This document shows, piece after piece, positions 26,324-35,651 of a DNA stretch of 64,000 nt. A model generated the notes under the pieces. It saw only the letters and a list, made by a program, of their open reading frames with translations. It did no database searches and was not told where the DNA came from. Source of the DNA: UBA2767 sp965228625 (GTDB lineage Bacteria > Pseudomonadota > Alphaproteobacteria > Rhizobiales > Methyloligellaceae); assembly GCA_965228625.1 (NCBI GenBank), contig OZ245829.1, forward strand, positions 310,001 to 374,000. Direction: 5' to 3'. Numbering within the stretch: position 1 is the stretch's first letter; each line of letters starts with the position of its first letter. The position numbers and the translations under genes are program-made.

Positions 26324-26697
26324 TGCAGGGGCTCCATTCTTGTTATTAGGTGGTATCGGCCGGTGTACGCTACAGGGTATGCGCCGGGTACCGGAATGAT
26401 GGAAATCAATCCGTCGGCAAATTCGATCGAAAGTTTTTAATGGACTATCGAAATTTCATCAGGAAGCGGACGGATATGCTGTTATTCAGAAGCTCCGTCG
26501 AAAACCATCGGCGCTCTCGTTTCGCCATCGCATAAAGGACACCCCCAATCAATCCAGCACAAAGGTCCTCGACACAAACGTGTCATACGCATGTCGGATG
26601 ACAGTCAAGGTGCGTGTTATCGAGACCGCGCGATCCAGGCAGTAGTGTGGTTCGCGGTTCGTACTGAGCGCCACTTGCTGCGCGGGGACAGGGCACA
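26324..26697. other. Intergenic region between divergent genes
   Basis: 374 bases with no gene. It holds the promoters of the lyase (leftward) and the antiporter (rightward). A more AT-rich segment at about 26415-26470 is the likeliest promoter area. I see no strong palindrome, repeat or riboswitch-like fold. Confidence 0.5.
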
Positions 26698-28218
26698 ATG
26701 ACATCCACCAATACCTCCGGCACGCCGGCGCCCGCAGGCGCCGCGTCACATTCGACACCGGCGCACAAGAAACTCGGCCTTTTTGCAATGACGCTGATCG
26801 TGGTCAGCGCGATGTTCGGCGGCGGCGTCTTCAACATTCCGCAGAATATGGCGCAATCGGCCGCGCTCGGCGCAATCCTGATTGCATGGCTGGTTTCCGG
26901 TCTCGGTATCTTCTTCCTTGCGCGCAGCTTCCAGGTCCTGGCTGACATCCGCCCCGAGCTCACCTCGGGCATCTACATGTATTCCCGCGCGGGCTTCGGA
27001 AAGTTCGCCGGATTTCTTATCGCCTGGGGATATTGGCTCTCGGTGGCCTTCGGAAATGTCGGCTACGCCGTCTTGCTGATGGACGCGTTGAACTATTTCT
27101 TTCCGCCCTATTTCGAGGGCGGAAACACGTGGCAGGCCATCATCGTCGCCTCTGTGCTCATCTGGGGCCTGTGTCTGCTGGTCATGACCGGCGTCCAGAG
27201 CGCCGCGCTTTTGAACAACATCGGAACGATCGCGAAGTTCGTGCCGATCACCGTGTTCATTCTTGTGGTTGGCTATTTCGCGTTCCGCACCGACCTTTTC
27301 ACGTCCGACTTCTGGGGCGACATCACGAACCGGCCGCTACAGGATAAACCGCTCGGCAGCCTCCTCGATCAGGTGAAGAGCACCATGCTCGTGACGCTGT
27401 GGATGTATATCGGCATCGAGAGCGCGGTTGTCATGTCGGACAAGGCGGATCCGGCGACGGTCAGCCGGGCCACGCTGCTCGGTTATCTGGTGGCGACGGG
27501 GCTATTCGTCCTGGTGTCCGTCGTCCCCTTCGGCGTCATGTCACAGGGCGAGATGGCGCACATCGCGCCACCTTCGACCGCGGCGATCCTCGGCAAGCTG
27601 GTCGGATTGTGGGGCGAGGTCTTCATCAATGTGGGGATGGTCATCGCCCTGCTCAGCTCCTGGCTGGTCTGGACGCTGCTGGTTGCCCAACTCCCATGGG
27701 CCTGTGCCAAGGACGGCACCTTCCCGAAGGTGTTCGCGAAGACCAACAAGGCAGGGATCGCATCGATATCCTTGTGGGTCTCGACGCTCATCATGCAGGC
27801 GGCGATGATCCTCGTCTATTTCTCCAACAACGCCTGGAACGTGATGCTGTCGATTACCGGTGTGGTCGTCCTCCCAGCCTATGTGGCATCGGCAGCCTTT
27901 CTCTGGAAAGTGATGTGGACCGGCAAGTATCCCGACACCGCGCGGGTCGGCAAGACCATGGCTCTGACCGTCAGCGTTCTGGCGACGCTCTATGGATTCT
28001 GGCTGGTCTTCGCCGCCGGGTTGGAATTCATGCTCGCCGCAGCGGTCATTTACGCCCTCGGACTGCCCGTCTTCGTTTGGGCGCGCCGGCAGGGTGCGCC
28101 GCACGAGCCGGCATTCAACAAGGTTGAACTCGGCGTGGCGGCCGTGCTCCTTGGGCTCGCGGTCGTGGCGATCTGGATGCTGTTCGACGGTCGCCTGCCC
28201 GAGGTCTACAAGGCGTGA
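26698..28218 (+). CDS. APC-superfamily basic amino acid/polyamine antiporter (ArcD-like)
   Basis: A 506-residue inner-membrane protein with twelve to thirteen hydrophobic helices. Helix 1 carries VVSAMFGGGVFNIPQNMA, the substrate-binding glycine-rich unwound segment of the APC family, and later AFGNVGYAVLLMDALNYFFP and WMYIGIESAVVMSDKA match arginine:ornithine and arginine:agmatine-type exchangers. A roughly 20-residue hydrophilic N-terminus precedes it. Exchange of an amino acid for its decarboxylated or deiminated product is the family expectation. It converges on a pyruvoyl-type decarboxylase gene 42 bases away. Confidence 0.9.
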   Translation: MTSTNTSGTPAPAGAASHSTPAHKKLGLFAMTLIVVSAMFGGGVFNIPQNMAQSAALGAILIAWLVSGLGIFFLARSFQVLADIRPELTSGIYMYSRAGFGKFAGFLIAWGYWLSVAFGNVGYAVLLMDALNYFFPPYFEGGNTWQAIIVASVLIWGLCLLVMTGVQSAALLNNIGTIAKFVPITVFILVVGYFAFRTDLFTSDFWGDITNRPLQDKPLGSLLDQVKSTMLVTLWMYIGIESAVVMSDKADPATVSRATLLGYLVATGLFVLVSVVPFGVMSQGEMAHIAPPSTAAILGKLVGLWGEVFINVGMVIALLSSWLVWTLLVAQLPWACAKDGTFPKVFAKTNKAGIASISLWVSTLIMQAAMILVYFSNNAWNVMLSITGVVVLPAYVASAAFLWKVMWTGKYPDTARVGKTMALTVSVLATLYGFWLVFAAGLEFMLAAAVIYALGLPVFVWARRQGAPHEPAFNKVELGVAAVLLGLAVVAIWMLFDGRLPEVYKA

Positions 28219-28220
28219 AA

Positions 28221-28238
28221 CCGGACGCGCAGGTCCGG
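28221..28238 (-). terminator. Weak terminator-like hairpin between converging genes
   Basis: CCGGAC and GTCCGG pair perfectly around GCGCAG; on the minus strand TTTC follows. Likely a weak terminator for the decarboxylase gene. Confidence 0.4.
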
Positions 28239-28260
28239 AACACGCCGCAGACACCCGGCC

Positions 28261-29535
28261 CTATTTCGACTTCCTCGATCCGACCGTTGCAAGGTGCGCA
28301 TTTATCGGAATGTTGGAACTGTCGAGCCCCGGTGTTTGACCGTGCAGGTTGAACTCGATGGCGACGTCGGGTGCAAACACGAGGCAATGGGTCGATCCAC
28401 CGAAATGGAACATGCCGATCTGATCACCCTTTTTGACGTGCTGCCCCTGGTAAACGGTGATCTCGCATGTCGAGACCTCGGACATGCCGATCCCTACGAA
28501 GCACATCAGTCCGATATCCGGATTGTCGGCCTCGAAGAAGATCAGGGCGCGGGTCGCGACTTCTGCGATATAGCCCTGGGACTCATTCGGTCCTGACGGG
28601 TCGAGCCCCTCCGCCAGTGTCTCGGAATAATAGGTTCCATTGACGACGCGCGTCTTGACCACCCGGCCCGAGACCGGTGCGTGCCAACGGTGGTAGCTGA
28701 GAGCACTGAGAAAGGCCTGATAAACCGTCCCGCCGACGAAGTGATCCACATAAGCATCATTGTCCAGCATGAACTGCAGCGCATAGGGCTGCGCCTTGAT
28801 CCAGAACCTGTCGCGCAATTTCACCCCTTCCGCCACGCGATAGGGCGCTGACTCGCAGGCATTCACGACGATGGCGTCGTTGTCGGGCTCGGCAACGGGC
28901 CGAACGCCTTCCCGGAACCGTCGGGTGAAGAAATCGTCCCATGACTTGAACCCGTGGTGGGGCAGCGACGGGTCGCAGATAAAGTCATCGACGAATGTCG
29001 GCATCGCCTTTTGGGCGTCCGCACCGAACCAGCCGGTTCTTGGATCGTCATTGAGAACGGACGCGCTCTCCGGAGATTGGAGGAACACGCCCCACTCGTT
29101 AAGCATCGCCCGCAGATGCGCATCTATTTTCTCGTCCAGGAATCCACCCCAGCCGCCAATGTTCGCCATCGACCAGTCGAGGATGGCGTTGAAGGGGAAG
29201 CCGACAAGGCCGGATTCGTTGAATTCCGGCGCATGGGTCATGATGGTATTGAACAGCCTCAGCATGTGTTCGTAGTCGCGCACCTGCATCTTGCCAGTCG
29301 GAGTTTTTTTGCGACCCGACGGCACGTCCTCGAACATCTGGCTGAAGAACATGTAGGCTTTCGCGTCGGTCTCGATCAGTGTCTTGAGATCCTGGACGAC
29401 GGGAAGAAGGTCGCTGGTATCCTTCTCGGCTTTCGCCATGATCTTTTCCGACCAGGCGTCGAGAACGGCCTGATCGGACGGCATCCATTTGCCGGCAAGG
29501 TAGGCCGGGCGCGCCGGACCATTGTTCAAAGGCAT
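28261..29535 (-). CDS. Phosphatidylserine-decarboxylase-family protein with PsiD-like N-terminal domain
   Basis: A 424-residue pyruvoyl-dependent decarboxylase. The self-cleavage motif HFGGSTHC is present with S381 as the residue expected to become the pyruvoyl group. The N-terminal 180 residues match the extra domain seen in PsiD, the fungal L-tryptophan decarboxylase, including SWDDFFTRRFREGVRP. The enzyme may therefore act on a free amino acid rather than phosphatidylserine, which ordinary bacterial Psd (about 220-320 residues) does. I start at ATG 29535, seven bases after AAGGGA; GTG 29556 is an alternative. It lies tail to tail with an amino-acid antiporter. Confidence 0.88.
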   Translation of the reverse strand: MPLNNGPARPAYLAGKWMPSDQAVLDAWSEKIMAKAEKDTSDLLPVVQDLKTLIETDAKAYMFFSQMFEDVPSGRKKTPTGKMQVRDYEHMLRLFNTIMTHAPEFNESGLVGFPFNAILDWSMANIGGWGGFLDEKIDAHLRAMLNEWGVFLQSPESASVLNDDPRTGWFGADAQKAMPTFVDDFICDPSLPHHGFKSWDDFFTRRFREGVRPVAEPDNDAIVVNACESAPYRVAEGVKLRDRFWIKAQPYALQFMLDNDAYVDHFVGGTVYQAFLSALSYHRWHAPVSGRVVKTRVVNGTYYSETLAEGLDPSGPNESQGYIAEVATRALIFFEADNPDIGLMCFVGIGMSEVSTCEITVYQGQHVKKGDQIGMFHFGGSTHCLVFAPDVAIEFNLHGQTPGLDSSNIPINAHLATVGSRKSK

Positions 29536-29702
29536 TGGGGGGTCCCTTCGTGTCACGCGGGCGATTGAAATAGCCGTCGGAAGAACACGTTAACAGGGAA
29601 CCGTTTCATCGGACAGGTTCATAAAAGTGACATCACCGAAGCGCCAAACCAGCCAGTCTATTGAGTTTTCGATCGGCAAGCGGCCGGTGCCGATTTGCCG
29701 TC

Positions 29703-30131
29703 CTACTCACCCACCTGGCCGAAACCCTTCCCGGCGGCGAGCGGCGCGGTGCGGATCAGCCGGGAGTCCTCCACCGCCGCCTGCCGGTGCTTGACCGCCT
29801 CGCGGTAAACCGGATCACGGATCATCTCAACGAAAGCCTCGACGGACGGGTACTCGGCAATAAAGCAATGGTCCCAATGCTCTTGCGACGGCCCGATCAG
29901 CATCAGCTCGAACCGGCCCTGCCAGACAATGCGCCCGCCGAGGCGGGTGAAGATGGGCTCGCTTTCGCGCCCGTAGGCGGCATAGGCTTCCACGCCGGTT
30001 GACTCGCGCCCATCCGGATAAGCCGCCCGCGCGCGCAGCCGCACCAGGTTCAGCATATGGATGGGTCCCTCACGGTCGTCCTCGCGAAAAGCGGCGAAAG
30101 TCTCCCTGGTCGGATCGATGTAGCCGGTCAT
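29703..30131 (-). CDS. DUF1330 family protein
   Basis: A 142-residue cytoplasmic protein of the dimeric alpha-beta barrel fold. The signature GPIHMLNLVRLR near the start and FIAEYPSVEAFVEMIRDPVYREAVKHR near the end is typical of DUF1330, a monooxygenase-like group with no settled function. It is followed 58 bases upstream (in its own direction) by a redoxin gene and may share a transcript with it. Confidence 0.88.
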   Translation of the reverse strand: MTGYIDPTRETFAAFREDDREGPIHMLNLVRLRARAAYPDGRESTGVEAYAAYGRESEPIFTRLGGRIVWQGRFELMLIGPSQEHWDHCFIAEYPSVEAFVEMIRDPVYREAVKHRQAAVEDSRLIRTAPLAAGKGFGQVGE

Positions 30132-30189
30132 GGGGCAATGTCTCTTGCGCAGCGGACGAAGTTCGGCCTGGAACCGGCGCGAATGGCGG

Positions 30190-30735
30190 TTAGCTCCATT
30201 TGATGGAGCAGCCCATGCTGGGATGCTGGTCGCGCGGTCCCTCCCCGGTTTCCGAGATTTGGCGCATGGCGTTCAGAAGCTCCGGCGTGCGGCCTTCCGG
30301 ATCGTTCATCCCCGCACTGTCGAGACGCCCGCGGTACTGAAGCTCGCCGTCCTTGTTGAACCCGAAGAAGTCCGGTGTGCACACCGCGCCATAGGCCCTG
30401 CCGACGCTCTGGTCCTCGTCGACGAGGTAGGGGAACGGAAAACCATGCTGCGCCGCGAACAGCTTCATGTTCTCCGGACTGTCGGCAGGCTTTTGCTGAT
30501 AGTCATTGGACATGACGGCAAGGACACCGACGCCGTCGTCCATCAGGAGTTTCGCATCGGTTGCGAGGCGGTCGGCGATCGCCTTCACATAGGGGCAGTG
30601 ATTGCAGATGAACATCACCAGCAATCCCTTGCCGGTGAGGTGGTCGGACATGGCGAAGGCCGTGCCGTCAGGATCCTTAAGCGTGAAGTCGGGGGCTTTC
30701 CAGCCGAATTCGCAGATCGGGGTGTCCAGTGCCAT
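30190..30735 (-). CDS. Thioredoxin-fold redoxin (AhpC/TSA-like)
   Basis: A 181-residue cytoplasmic protein with the thioredoxin fold. The motif FICNHCPYVKA (about 43-53) has a CxxC-like pair (C44, C47), and AYGAVCTPDFFGF (about 117-129) supplies the cis-Pro loop and another Cys. Family members of the CNHCPYVK type are usually annotated as thioredoxin family or peroxiredoxin-like proteins of unknown partner. It probably reduces or scavenges peroxide or disulfide. Likely in a short operon with the DUF1330 gene. Confidence 0.9.
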   Translation of the reverse strand: MALDTPICEFGWKAPDFTLKDPDGTAFAMSDHLTGKGLLVMFICNHCPYVKAIADRLATDAKLLMDDGVGVLAVMSNDYQQKPADSPENMKLFAAQHGFPFPYLVDEDQSVGRAYGAVCTPDFFGFNKDGELQYRGRLDSAGMNDPEGRTPELLNAMRQISETGEGPRDQHPSMGCSIKWS

Positions 30736-30883
30736 TGGTGTTCCTCGTTATCTTTTGCGGCGCTGCCTGGCAGCTTGGCATCGGCCCGGCGCGATCGCCT
30801 TTTGCGAAAATACGAAATGGGATCTTGATACGCCGTGGCACGCCATAGCGCGCGTCCAGGTGTCAAAACCATCAAAAGCTCAA

Positions 30884-31975
30884 TCATGCAAGAGCCGCCG
30901 CCTCGCCCGCACGATCGAAGGCTACCGTCTCCAGCGTGACTTTCTCAACCTCAGCCATATCAAGAGCGATGGGCTGGCCGGGGTAAAGCCGCAAGGCACC
31001 CGCCTTCATTTCCAATGGTGGGCATGCAAGCGGCGTGGACTGCCGCAGGAAGCCGTTCATCTCCCCGGCGTTACCGATCAGCCGGGCGGCGACACAGGCT
31101 TCCATCCAGCATCCCACATCGCTGGCGACGCCGTTGCCGAGCACCGGTTCCATGCCACGAGTTCGGATCAGCTCAAGAGCATGGGCAAGCCGGTCGAGGC
31201 TCATGAACTTCATGAGTTTCAGTTTGACGAAGGCGGCACCGATATCGGCCGCGCGATCGATGTCGGTTTCGCCATAGACGGACTCATCGAGCATCAGCGG
31301 TACATTGGTCACATTGCTCACGGCCTCAAGCGACGCCCAGTCGTGCGCGTGACATGGCTGTTCGAGCAGTTCGATGTCGGCGGGATCAACGCTAGAGGCG
31401 AACCGGCACGCGTCGTCACGGTCATACCCCTGATTGGCGTCAATGCGCAGCCGCGCGCGTCCCGCGTTGCAGCGTTGGATGGCCCGAACACGCTCCAGGT
31501 CCGCCGCGACATCAAATCCGACCTTGATCTTCAACGTCGCAAAACCCTGGGCGACTGCGGCATCGATCTCTTTTTCAAATCCACGCTTGTCCGTCGCGTT
31601 TATGCCGGCAAGCAGTGGCACGTCGACTGCCGTCTCGACGGCAAGATCGGGGTTGCCTTCGCCCATCTCGATAGCGGTTGTAAGAGCCGTTGCCGCAAAC
31701 GGAACATCGGCCATCTGATCTGCGATCATGGACTTCGCCGCCTGCCCGTCTTTTCCCGCGAGGCGCCGCGCCATGGCACATGTCCGCCCCCAACTCTCGG
31801 CAATGGTTTCGTCGGTATAACCGGTCAGGATCGTCGCTTCGCCAATTCCCTCGGCGTCGTTGCTCAAGGTGGTGACAAGGATCGTATCGAAATGGGTGAC
31901 GTCGCCGATGGCCAGCTTGTAGGGCGCGCGCAACGGAATGCGCAACCGTCTCAGGGTTATGTGCTCGACCTTCAT
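30884..31975 (-). CDS. Enolase-superfamily enzyme, muconate-lactonizing/dipeptide-epimerase type
   Basis: A 363-residue two-domain TIM-barrel enzyme that abstracts a proton alpha to a carboxylate. Catalytic and metal motifs are KIKVG (K-x-K base), RIDANQGY (first metal Asp), LLEQP (second), PLMLDES (third) and VKLKLMKF (second catalytic Lys). This set defines the muconate lactonizing subgroup, which includes muconate cycloisomerase, o-succinylbenzoate synthase and dipeptide epimerase; specificity cannot be read by eye. No catechol or menaquinone genes are adjacent. Monocistronic. Confidence 0.88.
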   Translation of the reverse strand: MKVEHITLRRLRIPLRAPYKLAIGDVTHFDTILVTTLSNDAEGIGEATILTGYTDETIAESWGRTCAMARRLAGKDGQAAKSMIADQMADVPFAATALTTAIEMGEGNPDLAVETAVDVPLLAGINATDKRGFEKEIDAAVAQGFATLKIKVGFDVAADLERVRAIQRCNAGRARLRIDANQGYDRDDACRFASSVDPADIELLEQPCHAHDWASLEAVSNVTNVPLMLDESVYGETDIDRAADIGAAFVKLKLMKFMSLDRLAHALELIRTRGMEPVLGNGVASDVGCWMEACVAARLIGNAGEMNGFLRQSTPLACPPLEMKAGALRLYPGQPIALDMAEVEKVTLETVAFDRAGEAAALA

Positions 31976-32058
31976 AGTGCAATCCGCAGCCCGGAATTCC
32001 GGGGGCTAGTTTTCCCCGATCCGTGGGCCTGCGTCCAGCGGGTCAGGCGCCGGATTCT

Positions 32059-33039
32059 TTACGCGGCGAAGGCCTGGCTGGTGCCCTGTTGCCCGGCGTA
32101 GAGCTCCTCCAGCCGTGCCACGAGATTGTTGCGGATGATCTGGGTGCTCTCGAAGTGATGGATCCTGGCGATGTCCGTCCCTTGCAGCAGGTTGAGGAGA
32201 TGAACGAGACCGGACGGTTCGTCGCCACGCAGGTCGACATGTGTCGGATCGCCGGTGACGACCATGCGCGACGCCCGGCCGATCCGTGTCACGGCCATTC
32301 GCATCTTGCGGATCGTCATGTTCTGCGCTTCGTCGAGGATAATGAACGTATCGTTGAACGTTCTGCCGCGAATATGGCCAAGCGGAACCAGTTCGACCTT
32401 GCGTTGCTCGACGAGTTGCGTGAAGCGCTGATAGCCGATCAGATCGCGCAGGATATCCTCGAAGAAGTCGAATTGGCTGTCGCTCTCCAGCTCCTGGCGC
32501 ATAGCGGGCGTCAGGACTTCGCCTTCCATCACCACGTGGGGTCGGGTGATGACAATGTGCTTGACCTTTTCCTCCGCGAGTTGGTTGAGCGCCGCCGCGA
32601 TCGCCAGATGGGTCTTGCCAGTCCCCGTCGGGCCAATGCCGATGATGAGCTGCTGGAGCGGTTCACGCAGCGATCGCATGAACGCGACCTGACTGAACGA
32701 CATCGGCGTTATGGGGAATGACAGGCCCTCAAGGCGAAACGCAAGGTCCATTTTGAGCATATTCGAGACGACAGCGGACACAATTGCTCTCGTCGATGAT
32801 GCATCGGCAACATCCGGTGCGCCGGTCTCGCGCGCGATACGATCGAGCACGCGCGATGCGACGAGAACGCCGACATCATCACCACGGATTTGGACGCCTT
32901 GTGCCGCGGGGATAACATCGAAGCGGTACGGCAGGACCGTCTTCTGCACGGCCATGACCACGTCGTCATGCATTGCGAGGAACTGCTCGCCCGCGCGACC
33001 CTGAAGGTCGATGTTGAGGGAATGCTGTTGTGCCGTCAT
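32059..33039 (-). CDS. PhoH-family ATPase
   Basis: A 326-residue P-loop ATPase. Walker A GPTGTGKTH and Walker B FIILDEAQN are intact, with the PhoH-specific segments DILRDLIGYQRFTQLVEQRKVE and MRMAVTRIGRASRMVVTGDPTHVDL. PhoH proteins are RNA-linked ATPases, some with helicase activity, often beside ybeY; here that partner is absent. I start at ATG 33039 because upstream in-frame codons lack a ribosome-binding site and protein-like composition. Confidence 0.93.
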   Translation of the reverse strand: MTAQQHSLNIDLQGRAGEQFLAMHDDVVMAVQKTVLPYRFDVIPAAQGVQIRGDDVGVLVASRVLDRIARETGAPDVADASSTRAIVSAVVSNMLKMDLAFRLEGLSFPITPMSFSQVAFMRSLREPLQQLIIGIGPTGTGKTHLAIAAALNQLAEEKVKHIVITRPHVVMEGEVLTPAMRQELESDSQFDFFEDILRDLIGYQRFTQLVEQRKVELVPLGHIRGRTFNDTFIILDEAQNMTIRKMRMAVTRIGRASRMVVTGDPTHVDLRGDEPSGLVHLLNLLQGTDIARIHHFESTQIIRNNLVARLEELYAGQQGTSQAFAA

Positions 33040-33437
33040 CGCAGAATGGCCGCCCTTTGGTCTGCAGGCTAAGTTGTGCACGAATCCATATACATCTCTA
33101 GGTTGAGGGTGGCCGGTTAATCTTAATCTGTCGTGAACACCGAGCCGGGGCGGACCCGGTACCGGGTTGCCGCCAGATCCGCCAGTGTCAAATGGTTCAC
33201 CGCTGGGGCACGCCCGCCTGGCATCGCAATGCCGGCCCCAATTGCGTCGTGCGGTGGAGGTAGGCTGCGGTTTCAACCGCTGCGATACTACAGTTTTGCG
33301 TCGACGGATGTTATTTGTGCGCGATATCGCTGTCACGCATTCGCAGGCCGTGCTGTCCGTTCTCCTCGCTTTCGCGTGACCTTATCCAAGTCTGGGCCAC
33401 ACCCGTGGCCTGACGGACGCAACGTGCGAGAACCTCC
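33040..33437. other. Intergenic region between divergent genes
   Basis: 398 bases without a gene, holding the promoters of phoH (leftward) and a small membrane protein (rightward). A moderately AT-rich segment at 33082-33130 may contain the phoH promoter. I see no clear operator or hairpin. Confidence 0.45.
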
Positions 33438-33899
33438 ATGCCCGATCTGACTCTATCCGAGAAGCTTCTTGGTTTGAGTATCGTCATCTACATCGTGTGC
33501 CTGCCGTTTGAGGCCTTTTGCATACCGTCGGGTTGCGACGACTGGCCGGCGTGGGGCACGCTGTTGTTCGGATGGATGCTCGCGGGCTCCGGAGGCGCAA
33601 ACTCCACTTGGCTGGCGAACCCGCTGTTGTTCCTCGGGTGGGCGGGGATAATCCGCCCGGACTGGCGGTATTTTCGCGTGCCCCGCATCATCCCGGCCCT
33701 CCTCGCCTATGGGGCACTCGCCGTGGCGGTGTCGTTTTATTTCGACGAAACCGTCATCACCAATGAGGCCGGGTTCGCCCGGCCGATCACCGGAGTTGTA
33801 ACAGGCTACTGGATTTGGATCGCCAGCATGGTCTGCTTCGCAATTGCGGCGACGATCCACCTTTTTGAACGGGGCAAGAGTTCGAAGCAAACACTGTGA
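33438..33899 (+). CDS. Small membrane protein of unknown function
   Basis: A 153-residue protein with four hydrophobic helices (about 8-28, 38-60, 88-105 and 120-142). The loops include CIPSGCDDWPAWGTL, with two Cys facing the periplasm, and a short cytoplasmic tail. No family recognised. The ATG follows GAGAACCTCC, a weak site. It converges on the monooxygenase gene with nine bases between them. Confidence 0.7.
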   Translation: MPDLTLSEKLLGLSIVIYIVCLPFEAFCIPSGCDDWPAWGTLLFGWMLAGSGGANSTWLANPLLFLGWAGIIRPDWRYFRVPRIIPALLAYGALAVAVSFYFDETVITNEAGFARPITGVVTGYWIWIASMVCFAIAATIHLFERGKSSKQTL

Positions 33900-33908
33900 A
33901 CGCGCGGC

Positions 33909-35387
33909 TCAGCCCGCGACCACGCTGGCCACATGCATGTCCGGACGAATGACGACGACGCCATTCCGCGGCAGCCCGGCGCGGACCGCCGCATCTCCTG
34001 CGGGGCCTTTGACCTCCACCTGCACCACTGGCCCGCTCCATCCTGCAACATCAATACGGCTCGCGTCACCGAGGCGAAGGATGACGTAACCGACGTCGGA
34101 GAGCCAGTCGAAGCTGTTCCCGTCTTCCCATTCGAACCACGGAAAACGATCGCCGCTTCGCAACGCACCCGATCCCGACCCGTCGCTGAGCGAACTTCCC
34201 CGGTAAGAGATGCGCGTCTGCGAGATGGTCTTGAACATCTGGCGCCGGACCGGCTCGAACTTCAGGACCGTACCGAGCAGGACCGGGAGTACCCGTGTTC
34301 GAAACTGCCGGGCAAGCCAGGCGGGCGAGACCATCACGCCGAAGGCCCGGTCGGTGGTGTGGACCAGTTGCACGCCGAACGGGCGGCGCTCTTCGTTGTA
34401 GGAGTCCAGGATCTTCGGGTCCGTCCAGCCATTGACGACGGCGGCGAGCTTCCAACCCAGATTCACGGCATCGCCAAGGCCTGTATTCATGCCCTGCCCG
34501 CCTGCGGGACTGTGAATGCGCGCGGCGTCGCCGGCGAGGAACGCGTTGCCGGACTGGAAGCTGTCGGCGATGCGATGGTGCACACGGTAGCCGGAGTACC
34601 AGGCGTGGCCTGTGATCTTGGCCGGAATGTCCAGCACGTCGTGAATATGCGTTTTCAGCACGTCAAACGGAAAGTCCGCAGGGTCTTTCACCGCGGGTGG
34701 CAGTATCCCGATCACCCGGTATTGGTCGTTCCCGGACATCGGGAAAAAGGCCAAGAACTCTTTCTGGTTGATCGCCAGAAGAAGTCCCTGCTTGTCGACA
34801 TCCAGTTCGATGGTGACATCGGCAACGAAAAACATCTGTTCGTTGGTCCCGCCCTTGAAAGGCATATCGAGGAAGTGGCGCACGGGGCTGCGGGCGCCGC
34901 CACAGCCGACGAGATAATCGCATTCGAAGCCTTCGGTACGCCCGTCGCCGTGTTTCAGTGTGCCCGCATAGCCCGCGCCGTTCCTTCTGACGTCAACCAG
35001 TTCCGTGGACCAGTGAATGGACCCGCCACCAGATGTGATGTGGTCGCGCAGAAGGGCCTCGTTGCGGGACTGTTCGAGGATGAACAGATAGGGATATGGG
35101 CTGAGGCCCGCCCCGATCTCGCCGAACTGGATCAACGCCCTTGTCCGCCCCTTGACGACAAAACGGACATTCCGGGCGACGAAGCCTTCGCGCGTGGCGG
35201 CATCGGCGATCCCGAGCTGGCGGTACTGCTCGAGGGTCCGTGCCTGGACCCCAAGCGCCTTGCTCAGTTTGGTGATCCCTTCCTTACGGTCGATGATCGT
35301 GTGTGGTGCCGCGTAGCGATGAAGCTGCGCCGACAACATGAGCCCGGTTGGCCCGGCTCCGACGACGAGGATCGGCGTTCTGATCAT
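33909..35387 (-). CDS. FAD-dependent aromatic-ring monooxygenase (PheA/TfdB type)
   Basis: A 492-residue flavoprotein hydroxylase. The Rossmann motif VVGAGPTGLMLSA (about 8-20), the DG-like strand DYLVGCGGARSPVR (about 156-169) and the GD motif AFLAGDAARIHSPAGGQGMN (about 279-298) mark class A flavin monooxygenases, which hydroxylate phenols using NAD(P)H and O2. A C-terminal thioredoxin-like domain (after about 400) lacks obvious Cys, as in phenol hydroxylases. Substrate unknown. No aromatic pathway genes are adjacent; a DNA segment of 264 bases separates it from the autotransporter. Confidence 0.9.
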   Translation of the reverse strand: MIRTPILVVGAGPTGLMLSAQLHRYAAPHTIIDRKEGITKLSKALGVQARTLEQYRQLGIADAATREGFVARNVRFVVKGRTRALIQFGEIGAGLSPYPYLFILEQSRNEALLRDHITSGGGSIHWSTELVDVRRNGAGYAGTLKHGDGRTEGFECDYLVGCGGARSPVRHFLDMPFKGGTNEQMFFVADVTIELDVDKQGLLLAINQKEFLAFFPMSGNDQYRVIGILPPAVKDPADFPFDVLKTHIHDVLDIPAKITGHAWYSGYRVHHRIADSFQSGNAFLAGDAARIHSPAGGQGMNTGLGDAVNLGWKLAAVVNGWTDPKILDSYNEERRPFGVQLVHTTDRAFGVMVSPAWLARQFRTRVLPVLLGTVLKFEPVRRQMFKTISQTRISYRGSSLSDGSGSGALRSGDRFPWFEWEDGNSFDWLSDVGYVILRLGDASRIDVAGWSGPVVQVEVKGPAGDAAVRAGLPRNGVVVIRPDMHVASVVAG

Positions 35388-35651
35388 GTGCCACCTTTTA
35401 CAAGATCGTCAGGCGGAACGAACTCGTAACGCCGAAAACTGTTCATTGTTGGATGTTTCAACGTCTTCGAGCTCAGATGCAAAACAACTGCAATCTGCAA
35501 TCGATTTCGTGACCGTTTGGCAGCAATCCGCGAAAAAACTACGCCGCATCCGAGTGTTGCTGGCCTGAATTGCTGGACCGGTTGTTTCCTTGCGTCCTAA
35601 GCTTGATTTCGGCGGCATTACTAAACAGCGCGGGGACGTCAGGGGGCTCTG

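Noticed and set aside
30602..32101. 499-codon frame antisense to the redoxin and enolase-superfamily genes
   Set aside because: Both genes on the other strand have complete motifs. The antisense frame has none.
33933..35429. 498-codon frame antisense to the FAD monooxygenase
   Set aside because: The monooxygenase has all three flavin motifs; the antisense frame is a mirror of it.
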